Source of the DNA: Undaria pinnatifida
Lineage: Eukaryota > Sar > Phaeophyceae > Laminariales > Alariaceae
Direction of reading: 5' to 3'
Length of the DNA stretch: 64,000 nt
NCBI GenBank assembly: GCA_012845835.1
Contig: JABAKD010000002.1
Location: 24,532,518-24,596,517 of the forward strand
Shown: positions 36,001-46,300 of the stretch, one piece after another
Numbering within the stretch: position 1 is the first letter of the stretch
How the letters are laid out: each line of letters opens with the position of its first letter
Made by a program: the position numbers and the translations under genes
Notes under the pieces: generated by a model
What the model saw: the letters and a program-made list of their open reading frames with translations, nothing else
Told to the model about the DNA's origin: nothing
Database searches by the model: none

Positions 36001-36465
36001 CTGGTATACATAAGGCTGCTGTTGAGGCATGCTAGCGGTATCATCTACTACGGCAGTAAAGGTCTGCCGGTACGCGCGAGCGAGGCCGGAATCAGCAACG
36101 TACCGGAACCCCCGGCATATACCCAGGGCATGTTTCAAACCACTTCTATTATTGGAGGTGGATTATTGTTTCCTGCCCAAGTCAATACGAGCCGACAGCC
36201 CTCCACGCTTCGCAGACAGCCATGTCGACCACCTGACATTCTACAAGCTGCGCTGCTGCTGTACTGCTCTATCATACCATACCTCCAAAGAATCGTCGTA
36301 CAGGTCTGTCTTCGAGTAGAACTCGTTGGCATCCATCTCTTTGACCATCTCCTTCACCAGCTCGGAGAGGTTGGAAGAGGTCGACAGCTGTTTCTCCTTC
36401 ATATTTCCACTGCCTCCTGGCTGCCTATCACCCGTCTGCGTTGCACTGGAATCTTCCATTTGCAT
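29166..36465 (-). CDS. PX-GOLD-coiled-coil protein (5 exons, gene span)
   Basis: Exons on the - strand: 36465-36283, 34299-33194, 31632-30862, 30646-30415, 30026-29166. Introns are GT-AG and phases agree; the sum is 3153 bp (1050 codons plus stop). Order of parts: acidic N-terminus (1-61); a PX domain (about 62-200) with RKPWSEF, LPALPPGP and LDVYLKALLAVPAVVQS; a Gly-rich loop; a GOLD domain (about 250-460, interrupted by a disordered insert); a Gly/Asp-rich linker; then coiled coil (about 650-900). PX domains bind phosphoinositides and GOLD domains mediate protein contacts in Golgi and autophagy traffic, so a role as a membrane tether or adaptor is likely. FYCO1 (RUN-coil-FYVE-GOLD) is an analogous layout. 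I do not recognise a named orthologue. The first-exon link and the 3' end are the least certain points. Confidence 0.8.
30415..30646 (-). CDS. PX-GOLD gene exon 4: coiled coil
   Basis: 232 bp between TTGCGAAG|G and GGCAAAG|GTGGGA. Reads LERSLEETRGDLAASRQDLG, an Ala-rich stretch, then LQTLEEQLLRARREHDLLQA: heptads with Leu at a/d positions. Phase 2 in, phase 0 out. Confidence 0.84.
30862..31632 (-). CDS. PX-GOLD gene exon 3: end of GOLD, Gly-rich linker, first coil
   Basis: 771 bp; acceptor GGTGTAG|G, donor GGACAG|GTGAGG. It completes GOLD with ILRWDNSYSRLRGKRLCFVV, the typical final strands (WDNSYS then K-x-L-x-[YF]-x-V). A Gly/Asp linker follows, then the helix GVEKLVARFEILEDEVASVS that opens the coiled coil. 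Confidence 0.87.
31918..32915 (+). repeat. R3 repeat with internal tandem units, in PX-GOLD intron 2
   Basis: About 2.3 tandem units of roughly 290 bp (AGGTCTCATTCGACGAA at about 32070 and 32363; TTGAATCACATTAAATGCTC at about 32145 and 32427), each followed by GTGCGGTGCCGTGC-type minisatellite. Then comes a tail with CCCGTACTGCCGATCAGAAC and CTCTTGGCATTATCAAA, ending in a GC-rich palindrome (GGGCGGCGTCAGCCGCC). Confidence 0.65.
33194..34299 (-). CDS. PX-GOLD gene exon 2: PX domain and first half of GOLD
   Basis: 1106 bp. PX landmarks: EPWFNIGITLQCGES, then RKPWSEFQRLHYLLL (the R-x-x-[FYW]-x-[ED]-F signature), LPALPPGP (proline loop) and ALDVYLKALLAVPAV with VFSGFMEEH (C-terminal helix). GOLD starts at CRKVYVPRRAEH, HGESVVWKFEVMDSLDVDFS and resumes after a Gly/Ala/Asp-rich insert of about 110 residues at TRYSTVGGDLVQGSFTCPAD. 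Donor GGAAC|GTGAGT, phase 2. Confidence 0.85.
36283..36465 (-). CDS. PX-GOLD gene exon 1 (N-terminus)
   Basis: 183 bp, ATG at 36465-36463, donor TTTGGAG|GTATGG, phase 0. Residues 1-61 include LSELVKEMVKEMDANEFYSK and end in DDSLE. It joins exon 2 in phase after a 1983-bp intron. Alternative: exon 2 may start independently at an ATG at 34350, whose in-frame VVNIRHDRRLQEPW resembles the first PX strand; then this exon would be alternative or unrelated. Confidence 0.6.
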
Positions 36466-37011
36466 CAACCCCTTGAGCCCACGTTAAGTGTGAGACGAAC
36501 TAGCCAAAGAGGGACATGGGGGTTCGACACGTGGCGTACACAGGGTGTCAACGCATCGTCAAGCACTCTACGAGAACAACATACGACGCAGAAGAAAGGA
36601 AAAAAAAGGCCGGAAAAAAGGGTTTTTACTAGATAAGTTGGCTGATTCAAACCGGGCATTTGGTACGTGCTCTTCAGCGCGAATCTCCGCTGTGCAGCAG
36701 AGGCTAGCTAGACTTACCATCGATCACTGGCGCCGGTAGCTTGTCGCTGCGGCCTCAAGAGGCCTAGTTTGGGCGTCAAGCTGATCTGTGGTAGACAATC
36801 CTGGTGGTTTTAGGCCAATCGTTGCACGTGCAGCAGTGAAAGCGACTGTGCAAAACACAGAAGCAAGAAGCAACGCTCAGAATTCAAACCAAGGACGAGC
36901 CCAACCCACCACACATAGGTGTCTGTCTGCCTATATGCGAGCCCAGCCTTCAGAGGTGCTCATTGCCGAAGAAAGTCCAAGCCTCAGCCGGTAGCGTCGC
37001 GACCATATATC
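36466..37011. promoter_or_regulatory. Divergent intergenic promoter of APC1 and the PX-GOLD gene
   Basis: 546 bp separate the two opposed start codons. A CCAAT box (36815-36819) and a palindromic CACGTG box (36825-36830) lie 5 bases apart, about 185 bp upstream of the APC1 ATG and 350 bp upstream of the other. No convincing TATA box was seen. The interval must contain both 5' UTRs. That it drives both genes is inferred from layout only. Confidence 0.55.
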
Positions 37012-40000
37012 ATGCAGCGAGAAGGCTCTGCTTCCGCGGCCGAATCATGGTCACCACCAGCTGCGCGCTGCCAACACCTCGGTCCATACCCTTCGCCAGC
37101 ACCAGGCTGCACTGTCCTGTCCAGCGTTGACGGAGGGCGCTCGCGCGGAGGTGCCGCGGCCGGCGGAGGCCGTGCTCCCGCAGACCCTGCTGCACAAGAG
37201 GAGCTCTTCGTGGACCCGTCGGGGAACTCCGCCGTCTGGCGCAGCCTCGGTGGTCAGGTTGCGCACATCTCTTTTCGGTCGGTGGTGCTCGGGCCGAAGA
37301 CGGCGCTTGAAGGAGAACGATCGCACGACCGGGATGGGGGTGGCGGTGGGGGCGAGGGAAGCAGTACCGTGCACGGAGCCATCGTCCAGGCCGTGAGGTG
37401 TCGATTTCCGGACCTCCTGGAGGGGTGGAGCTCCGAGCGCAAAGCGGAGGCGGGGAAGAAGGGGCAGGAGCGCCGGCAGCGGCGGACGAGGTGGAAGGGG
37501 TTGCCGTGGTCGGTGTGCATTCTCCGGAACCCGGACTTGATCACGGTGCACCACCCTAGCGGACACTCGTACGACGTGACCTTGCCGTGCGAAGCCCGCC
37601 TGCTGCACCCTCTCGGGGAAGGCTTGCTTGTGCAGCGGCATGCGGGGGGCGACGAAGGCGCCCCGCACTTCTCTGGGGCCCGCAGAGGGCAAGACGGGGA
37701 GATGGAGGAAGACGACGAGGAGGAGGAAGACGCGTGGGATGCATCTGGTCCCGTGCCATCCCTTTTCACCCTCTCGCACCCGCTCGATGAGCTTAGACCC
37801 GTCGCCCTCTTGCCACCGGCGGTGGCGGGGGAAAGAGCACCCACAGGCGGTAACCAAAGCGGTGGCGGCGGAGGCGGCATCGGCTGCAGCAGCGGCGCCA
37901 GGAAGAGGGACTCGTTTCCCGCGAGTTCACCGTCTTGTTTCGCTCTCTCCGCGATCGAAGAGCAGCCGCAACGCCTTGTCTGCGATGCCTCGGAGCGAGT
38001 AGTGTTCGCTCGGGGAGACGGCGCCGCGGGCAGGGGCCGAGACGCGTCCCTGCTCTTGACGTACCACGCTGGGCGCCGACGGCACTCCCTGTGGCACATG
38101 CTCCCTGTTCCAGAACCAGAAAATGAATCCGAGCGGGACGACGGCCCGAAGGACCCCGATTCCCTCGCCGGCAGGGACGTCTCGGTGCTAGGTCCCATGA
38201 TGGATGCCTCACCGGGAGGAATGGGCAGCTGGCGCCCCACGACAGGATTATCGTCGACCCTCGGGGCGGATGCCAGCAGCCTAAGCAGCACCCTGCTCGG
38301 GATATCTGCGCTGGAGTCGTCGTCATCCGCGGCGGGGCTCACCATGCTGGACGCCGGCTTGGCTTCGGGGCAGTCTCGGAGGGACAGGCTTAGCAACGGC
38401 GGGCGTAGTCGGCTCTCCGGCGGCGGCGGTGGCGGTGGCGCGGGGAGAAGGGTGTCTACCGGAAGCAATACCTCGTGGGTAGGACCGGGGAACACCCGCA
38501 ACGAGGCTCTGGCAAGTGCCCTTGGTCTCGGACATTCCGCGCTGGGGGTGGCGTCGAACATGCTCTCCCTGAGCGCTGCGGCCGGACAGGGGGGAGGCGA
38601 GCGTGGAGGGGGGATGGAACCGTTTCTACCCTCTATGGTCGGAGGAGGCCTCACCGCGGGCTCTTCCATGGCCCTCGGCGAGTCCCAGGCGCGCGAGGAG
38701 GAGGAAGACGAGGGAGAAGGGAAGGGGACGGAAGCTCAGCGTATCCGCCCCCACGTCGGCCTTTCCCTCTTGTGGAGGGAGGCGGAGGACTCGATCTCGC
38801 CAGCCCGTCACGTCTTCTGCGCCGAAGCGGGGGCCTCTTCAGGCTCCACTTCTGACGGGTCGTTTTTGGTCTGCCTTGTGGAGGGTGACACCGCACGGCT
38901 GCGCGCCCTCTCCATCTCTTTCCCCGCAATCCAGGGTGACAGTAGCACTCGGACTAACGGCCACGGCGACGACATTGACGGCGACAGTGACGGCGACGGT
39001 GACGTCGGCGAAGGCGTAGAAGTGACAGAGGCGTTTACAATGCCGTGTATCTCTGCGGTCGGACTCTGTGCCACAACCGGTGGGGAGGGAGAGGGTGCCC
39101 CGGGGGGCGCGATTGCCGCCGACATCCTCGCGCTCACCCCCGACCGCGGCTTGGTACTGTGCAGAGGTGATACCACCGTCACGCAGGTCTCACTCCCGGA
39201 AGCACCGGCGGCGAAGGCGACAACGGGGGCAGCGGCGGTCGGTCACACGGAAGCGTCCCGAGTGGTGGTGCCGGGTCAAGCCATCCGTGATGAGCCGGAG
39301 TCCGTCTCCGATGCGGTCGGGTCTTGCTTCACCCTGAAAACGCGCTTCGGCCACCGATGGCGGCTCCGCTTATCGCTGGACCCCGCCTCCCCGCTCGTGT
39401 CCGCGTGTCTGGGTGCGTGGGACTGCATGCTCAGCGTTTCCCTCTCGGCCTCTCTTCGAGCTGACGTCGTAGGAAGGGCGCACGCCCTGGCGAAACAAAC
39501 CGAGCCCCCTGCCGCGACAGCGGGCAACGTAGATGATGGAGTCTCTGGGGTGCAGGGCTCCGCGGCAGGAACGCGCGGTGGCGGTGGCCTCGACCTCGAC
39601 TGGGAAGCTCTAATATCGGTCATGCGAAATCTTGTCGCGGGCATAGACAAGCACCCGCTGGATCATTGGCAGAACGGGCTGGCCGGGGCTGGAAAAGAGG
39701 GGGGAAATGCGGGCGGAGAAGACGGCGGAGAGGGCGGGAGTGTCAATGACGGCGGAAGCGGCAGCGGCGACGGTGGCGACGATGCGTGGAACCGCGTGAT
39801 GTCTGACCCGTTCCACGACCAGTTCTCTCGCGACCACGCCATGATGCTGTCGGGATTCCACGGTGCAGTCGAGTCGACGGCGCGGAAGGGCTCGCGAGCG
39901 CCTCAGGGATTTGCGCGGGCGGGTGTCCCCGAAGTCAGCCCCCCGTCCCCTTTGCCGCGGCCGCTGCGGACGGAGAGGGCGGCGTTCCTTGCCGAAGCCG

Positions 40001-40305
40001 GCGCGGTGTTTGACGCGCTGCACCTCGTTCTGGAGGATCTGAAGACCTCTCGCCTAACCGTGTCACTGGTGCCCCGCCTGGCGTCTCTGCTATTGTCGCT
40101 CACCCGCGTGTGCGGTGGCGCCGGGGCTGATATGCGGGATTTTTCCGACCATTACTGGAGAGACGCCGCTGGGTGTAGACAGGGGGGCGGCAGCGATGGC
40201 ATTGGCGGCGAAACGGCGTCTATGATTGCCCGCGGCAATGAAGGCCTGCTCATGGAGGAATTGGGAAAGGACGCTCTGCCGCGGCGTCCCACGCGCTTCC
40301 GCAAG
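37012..40305 (+). CDS. APC1: APC1 exon 1: N-terminal propeller region and start of middle domain
   Basis: Codes residues 1-1098 and ends AAG|GTGGGG, phase 0. Landmarks of APC1 are clear: SVCILRNPDLITVHHPSGHS near residue 170, FTLSHPLDELRPV near 250 (a near-invariant APC1 motif), LLTYHAGRRRHSLWHM near 350, GLVLCRGD near 710, a segment like the animal LELSNGSMVRI region near 770, and FSDHYWRDAAG near 1045, matching the DHYYRDYP motif of animal APC1. Between them lie acidic (EEDDEEEEDAWD) and Gly/Ser-rich loops that are probably disordered. The frame stays open upstream to at least 36919 but without an ATG, so 37012 is the first possible AUG start. The unusual length of one uninterrupted exon (3.3 kb) contrasts with the 50-200 bp exons of the PC-repeat part. 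Confidence 0.92.
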
Positions 40306-43300
40306 GTGGGGGTCGCGGTAGGGTAGGGTAAGGTAGAATGGGGTAGGATTCGAAGGCCGGCCTGTCCACCTTGGAAAAATTAATAGGAACGCGTTCAGGT
40401 TCGTGCGTTAGCAACGACCGGCCGACTTTGCGGTTGTCTCTTTTGTCGTGTGAGGTACAGGCGCCTCCGTACGTCGCCATGCTCGTGCTTGTGAAAACCT
40501 CAGCAGCACAGGCAACAATATTTCCGGGGTAGCTCTGCGTTGACCTTGATGGCTGTTTGACCCCGGCGATACCCCGTTCTTCCCTGTTTGGGAAAGGCGG
40601 GGCGGGGGCGGGGGCGGGACCGTACGAAATGTCCTTCCTACCAAGATTGCGTTGCGCACTGTGCCGCAAATCCCTCGATGTCGACTTCGACCACTATTTC
40701 CCTCGCATACATACCAGGTACCGTGTCTCCGGCGCTGGATACACACGAGAGTGCGCACGGGGCAAGTGATGACGGGGCCCAATTCCGCCTCTCCGCGAGG
40801 CCAGCAACGACCGGGGTCAGCGGCAGCCACAGCGACAGCGACAGAAGCAGCGACAGCAACAGCATCGTTGTCGACGCCACGGTACACCGGCGAGGACGGG
40901 CGGTTTCCCACCCTCTTGGGAAACCACGGCGCCCTTCAGGGCACCCGCCAAATCTGCCGTTTTTACACAATTATGTGTGACGGTGGTGGTGAAAGTGACG
41001 GTGGCGGTGCATATTATCGGGATGGGGGATTCCGTAAGTCGGATTGGGTCGGCGCGCGCCTCGTAGCGGCTATGGTGGAAGAAGGCTACGGGGTGGAAGA
41101 CCTCGAGCGCGCGCCGCTTGGGTTTGTCCTCCCGCTCCTAGAGCTACTGCACGCGGCGAGCAGCCTAGCGCTCGTGGAGTGGCCGGCGCGAGCGCAAGAG
41201 CTGGTGGGCCGGCAAGACTTGAGCGCGCTGCGTCGCATGCTCAGGGCTAGCTGTGAAGGCTCACAAGAGGGGGGGCACGGGCAGGGAGAAGAGAAGGCAG
41301 AGAACAAAGAAGAGGAGGACGAGGAGAGCTTAGGCGAGGGTGGGGGGTACTGGGCCGGAGGAAGGATAAGCGGTAGCGGTGCGGGAGGGAGGGACTCAGC
41401 AGGCGGAGGGACGGCGGGGCACGGGAGCGCGGCAGGTGGTAGCGGCGGCCGTGGAAGCGGCGGCGGTGGTGGCAGCAGTGCGACCGCGGCTGCCAGTGGT
41501 GGCGGTGGCGGTGGAGAGGCGGCTGATCTCGACGGCTTGTCGTGGGTGGACGAGCTGTCCTCGCTCCGCTTCGGGCGCGACCGGCGGGTGAGAGAGGCTT
41601 GCCGGCTGGTGCGGGGGTCGCGGCCGGTCCAATTTCACGTGGAGAGAGCTCCGGAGTCAAGCGACCACGACCACCAGCAGCGGCAGCAGGCGCGGCTTCT
41701 CCAGCTGGCCATGCGCACCCTGGCGGGGCCCGTGGGGCGCGGCATGCTCACGCTCGGCACGCTGGCCCCGCTCCTAGCCGAGCCCCTGCCGATACCTCCA
41801 CTGTGCCTCGCGGGGCGCATCCGAAAGCCCGCAGACGTCGTCGTTAATCTCGACTTGGCCGCGGCGGCGGTGTCCCCCGACACTACCGCGTGGGCGGAGT
41901 TCCACAACGGTGTCGCGGCGGGGTTGAGGCTGCAGCACGAGTGGGGATCGGGCCGGAGATCCGGGGGCGCCGGAGGTAAGGGAAGCGGTAAGGGTGGCAG
42001 AGGTGGCAAGTCCCGGCATGCCACCGGTGGCTTCGGGGAAGGCGGCGTTAGCAGGACGTGGATCACGTACAACCGGCCGGCGGGTGGGGGCGCCAATAAT
42101 GCCCACGGGGGGTTGCTGATGGCTCTCGGACTGCAAGGGCACCTGTCCTCCCTGGCGATGACGGATGTCTTCGATTACCTCACGCTCGGGCAGGAGAGCA
42201 CAACCGTCGGGATGCTGCTGGGGATGGCGGCTGCCCGGAGGGGTTCGGCCGACGTGTCGACCCATAAGGTGAACAGGCGGAGGGGTTTTGCGGTTTTGTC
42301 CCCTGCTACTGCTGCTGTTGCTGCTGCAGCAGCGACAGCAGCAGTAACGGCAGCAGAGCAACGGTGTAACGTCTTCATTGTTTTTGCGGTCTCATGTACG
42401 AATGAGTGGGGGTCGGGCGACAGGAATCAGGCAGGAAACAAATTGGTGCTTTTTTTTTGGTAATTCAGAGGGTAGGGGGGCGGAAGGGCGAACGTGGTGT
42501 GGCGGTAGGAGAAGGAGTAATGGCAGCAGTAACAGCAGCAGCGCTAATTGCGGCGCAATTGATGCTATGGGCACAGGGGGACACCTGACGAGGAGAAACG
42601 GTGTTACACAAGGCTTTCCGTTCCCGTTGGAGAAGATCAGGGCGGGCGAACGCTCGCTTGTTCCCCCTCCTCCCCATTTTGTATGCCGTCCTGCCCCACG
42701 CCCTCCCTCCCTCCGCCCCTCTTCCACCCACCCACCCACTCGCCCACCTACCCAACCGCTCTCCCTCCCTCACTCACTACCGCCGATCGTACCTTGTCGC
42801 CGCGGCAGATGCTCTGCTTGCACGTACCTAGCCTCCTCCCGCACCCGTTCGCGGACATGGACACCAGCAGCGTCACTCAGGCGGCCGCTCTTGCCGGGTT
42901 GGGCCTTCTTTATCAGGTGTGAGGCAAAAGAACGGCGCACCGCTGCCGCCGCTGCCGCGGTCGGTCGAGGTCGCCGACCGTGCGGCAGGGGTGGTGGTGG
43001 TGGTGGTATTGGCGGTAGCGGTTTCGCTGGTGGTTGCAAGATTTGCAGCGATGGTGAGAGCTGGTTTCGAGGGCGACAGTGATAGAAGGAGCGATGGCGG
43101 TGGTGCCTCGTGGGAAATCCTGCCGCGACAGGGAAGCGTGACGCGCAAGTTGGGGGGGGTGTCTAAAAGAGAATGGAGGGCCATATATCAATTTTCGCTC
43201 TCAGTTAATCAATAATCCAGCAATCAATCAAGCGCCCACCAGCAGCAGTAGCAGCAGCAACAACAGCATCAGCAACAACAGAAGCAACACCGCAGTAAGC

Positions 43301-46300
43301 AAGCGCGGAGAACGATCATAGAAGTCGGCGCCCTCGAGAAACACGCTCCCTGCGAGGGGGAGGGAGAAGAGAGGGGTAAGAGCTTGACGAGATCGGCCGA
43401 GATCTCGAATGCAATGGAAGTTGATGGCCCCTACGCCCCTCCGCCTCCGTCCCCGCCCCCGTCCCCCGGCCTTTTTCTGCCTCTCCTTTTGCAGGGAACA
43501 TCGCATCGGCTCATGACTGAGTTTCTCCTCGGCGAAATGGGAAGGTAAGACCGCGTGCATGGGCGGCACGGTGTGGGGGGATGGGAGGGGCATACTCATT
43601 GGTTGCTTGCCTTTGTCATTTGACCATTAACCACGCATTCCTTTCGAGACGGAGCACCGTTCCTACTCCTAATAGACACCTCCAACATTTGGGGGCTCAC
43701 TGCATTTCTTCCATATACGTAACTGAAAAATATGCACTTTTTTTCTGGCTTGCTGTTCTCCGGCGGCCGAGGTTTATTTCTCGCGCTTTCGGCTGCGGGG
43801 CAAGCAAGGCACCCATCGGTACATTACGACGCATGTCTCGATCCCGGCCGAGCTCCGTGGCGGTGCTCTGAGCACCCAACGCCGCTGAGCTGGCTCTCTT
43901 TTCAAGAGATTGCGTTCCGCCTCGCTGTTCAAGCCGAGTACGCGTAGGTGCATGGAAAACCCCGCATTTTTTACAGCCCGCTCCCCTCTTGGGAGTTTTG
44001 TCGTCGCTCTTCTTATGCGCCGGCCGTACAACAATACCAGCCCAATTGTTTAACCCCCTCTGCTGTCTGCTACGACGAAGCGGCAGCAGCAGCACTCCTT
44101 TGTGACAGCCGTGCATGGTGCTTCTGTGTGTATGCGTGTGCGCTTCTGTATGTGTGGGTGGGGTGTGTGCTGCCACAGGCGCACAAAACGCTCTTGAAGA
44201 GCGGTGCGGTGGATTTTTTTTTGGCAAAAGAAGCCGCTCAGCCGCGCCGCCACAAAAGCAGTATACACAGTACTCTTGATAGCAGCAGTACAGTAGCAGC
44301 GGTACAACGGCAGCCGCGCTCCTGTCGCCTTTGTGCCAGTAGCCGCGGTGTATGTGCGTGTGGCTGGCGCACAGCAGGAGATTGAACCACGCCAACATTA
44401 ACACGTCGAACGCCACAGTCAAGCGCACATCGTTGGACCTCGTACCAGGTATACGAAGCATCCAGCAGCAGTAAACCCAGTACTGTAGCTCGAACCTGTA
44501 CATATCATTGGAACGTCTGTGTTTCCCCTTTTCGACTTGAGACGCCCCCGGGATATGAAGTCGTCTCCATCCCGAAGGGGAGCCTTGTATTACACATGTA
44601 AATATATCTAGAAAAAAAATAAAAACAGTACACTTGAGCTGTGTGTGTGAGATCGACCAAAAAGGAATTTTTGATCAAAACTCAGCTTTTGCAAGCTGCG
44701 TGTGATACTTCGATCGCGCGTGTTTTACGGGGTGTGTGCCCTCGTGAAGGATACAGGTCGGTGACTCCCCTGCTTATACCGGGGTGAACAGAACTACCGT
44801 ATCGGTAAGATATTCAGCCTTGTTCTGCGCGCGGAACTGTATAACCCGCATTGAGGGGGACGAAACCAGACATCTGTGGAATTCAGTATGCATGAAACGA
44901 TAAGTGTTATCGTAGTGTGAGTTAGCTTTGTTTGGAGTGGGCTACTTGGGTCTACCGGGTTTGTACGCAAGTTCCTGTGTACTCCCTGTATATATTGTCT
45001 TATTTCTTCCTGTTTGGCTGTCTGTGGCCGCCACATCTTCTAGGATAGCGATCATTTTCTCGCTATTATCTAGTGTACCAAATTCCTCCGTATGATAGTC
45101 GTTATTGAGAGCGTGTTGCTGAGAGCGTGGGTACTGTTGTGCGTGTTTTGACTTTCAAGGATTCTTGTACAGGAGCAGGCAAGCAGCGATTGTAGATTCG
45201 TTGCGAGTCGCCCGCAAACTCATGCGACAGTCTCGTATATCGCCGAAATGCAATCCACCACCCTCCCCCCTCCCCGCCCGCCCGTTGAAAGGCGAAATGC
45301 ACCCCCCCGTGCCCATTTCCGTTCATGCCTCCGTGTCGGCTGTGGCTTTCATCTTTTCGGATCGATGGTATTACAACCCTCCCCCCATCCCATATAAAGT
45401 AAGGAACACGCCTTAAAAAAGGTTTGCCAGCAAAACCTGGTAGCTGCTGGGGCTATATGGCAAAAAGTAACAAAAGAGCGAGAGCTGGAGTAAGGTAGGA
45501 TAGCGAAGTCGGAAAGGTCTGGAAAGACCAAGGAGGACGGCAAGAAGATATACTGTCGATAGAGAAGCTTGGGGGATAGAAGACGGAAATAAGAGAGAGG
45601 GTAGAAGTAAGGGAGAGGATAGCGCTAAGAAAGAAGGTGAAGAAGGAAGAACGTTTGGATATGTAGGCGGTTTTAAAGAATAGATAGGAATGAAACCGTA
45701 TTTGCACGGCCCAATGGACTACGCGCAAACGCCGAAACTGCGTTTTCGTGGAGGGGACCTGGACCTGCCAGAAAGAAGAAAGAGCTTCGCATACCAGCAG
45801 TCGAGTGGAGGAGGAAGAAGGCGCACAGAGCTGCCCTTGTGGCAACGCAGACTAGAGTAGAACCCACATAGTGGGAGGATGCGGACTGTACAAGGGGGAA
45901 CGGTATGTTATGAGGCAAACAGACGGATGTGACACGGAGAAGCTTGGTACATTAGATAGTAGCGAGAAGGCGATCGCTGCCCTAGGAGATAGATGGTGGT
46001 CACAGACGGCCGAAGAGGAAGAGGATAAGACAGCAAAAACGTTTTACGTATCAAATGGAAGAAACGTGATGAGGGTCCAAAAGTTGGAGGGGTCTCTATT
46101 CGGAGTTGGAACTGTGCTCCATCTCCAAAGGAATGCGTGGTCAATAGTCAAATGACTAAGGCAAGCAGCAAATGAGTACGCCCCCCCCCCCTCGTACCCA
46201 CCCACCCCCTTCCCCTCTCCGCCCTTACCCACTAGCCCCTACCCCCTCCCCGTTATTTCCCACGAATTATTCCTAGAAAAATCTCATCGATGTATTCCGT

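Noticed and set aside
37254..38669. Long open frame (471 codons) on the - strand of APC1 exon 1
   Set aside because: Shadow of a GC-rich conserved exon: the + strand frame carries the APC1 motifs, while this one is Ser/Pro/Arg-rich with no domain.
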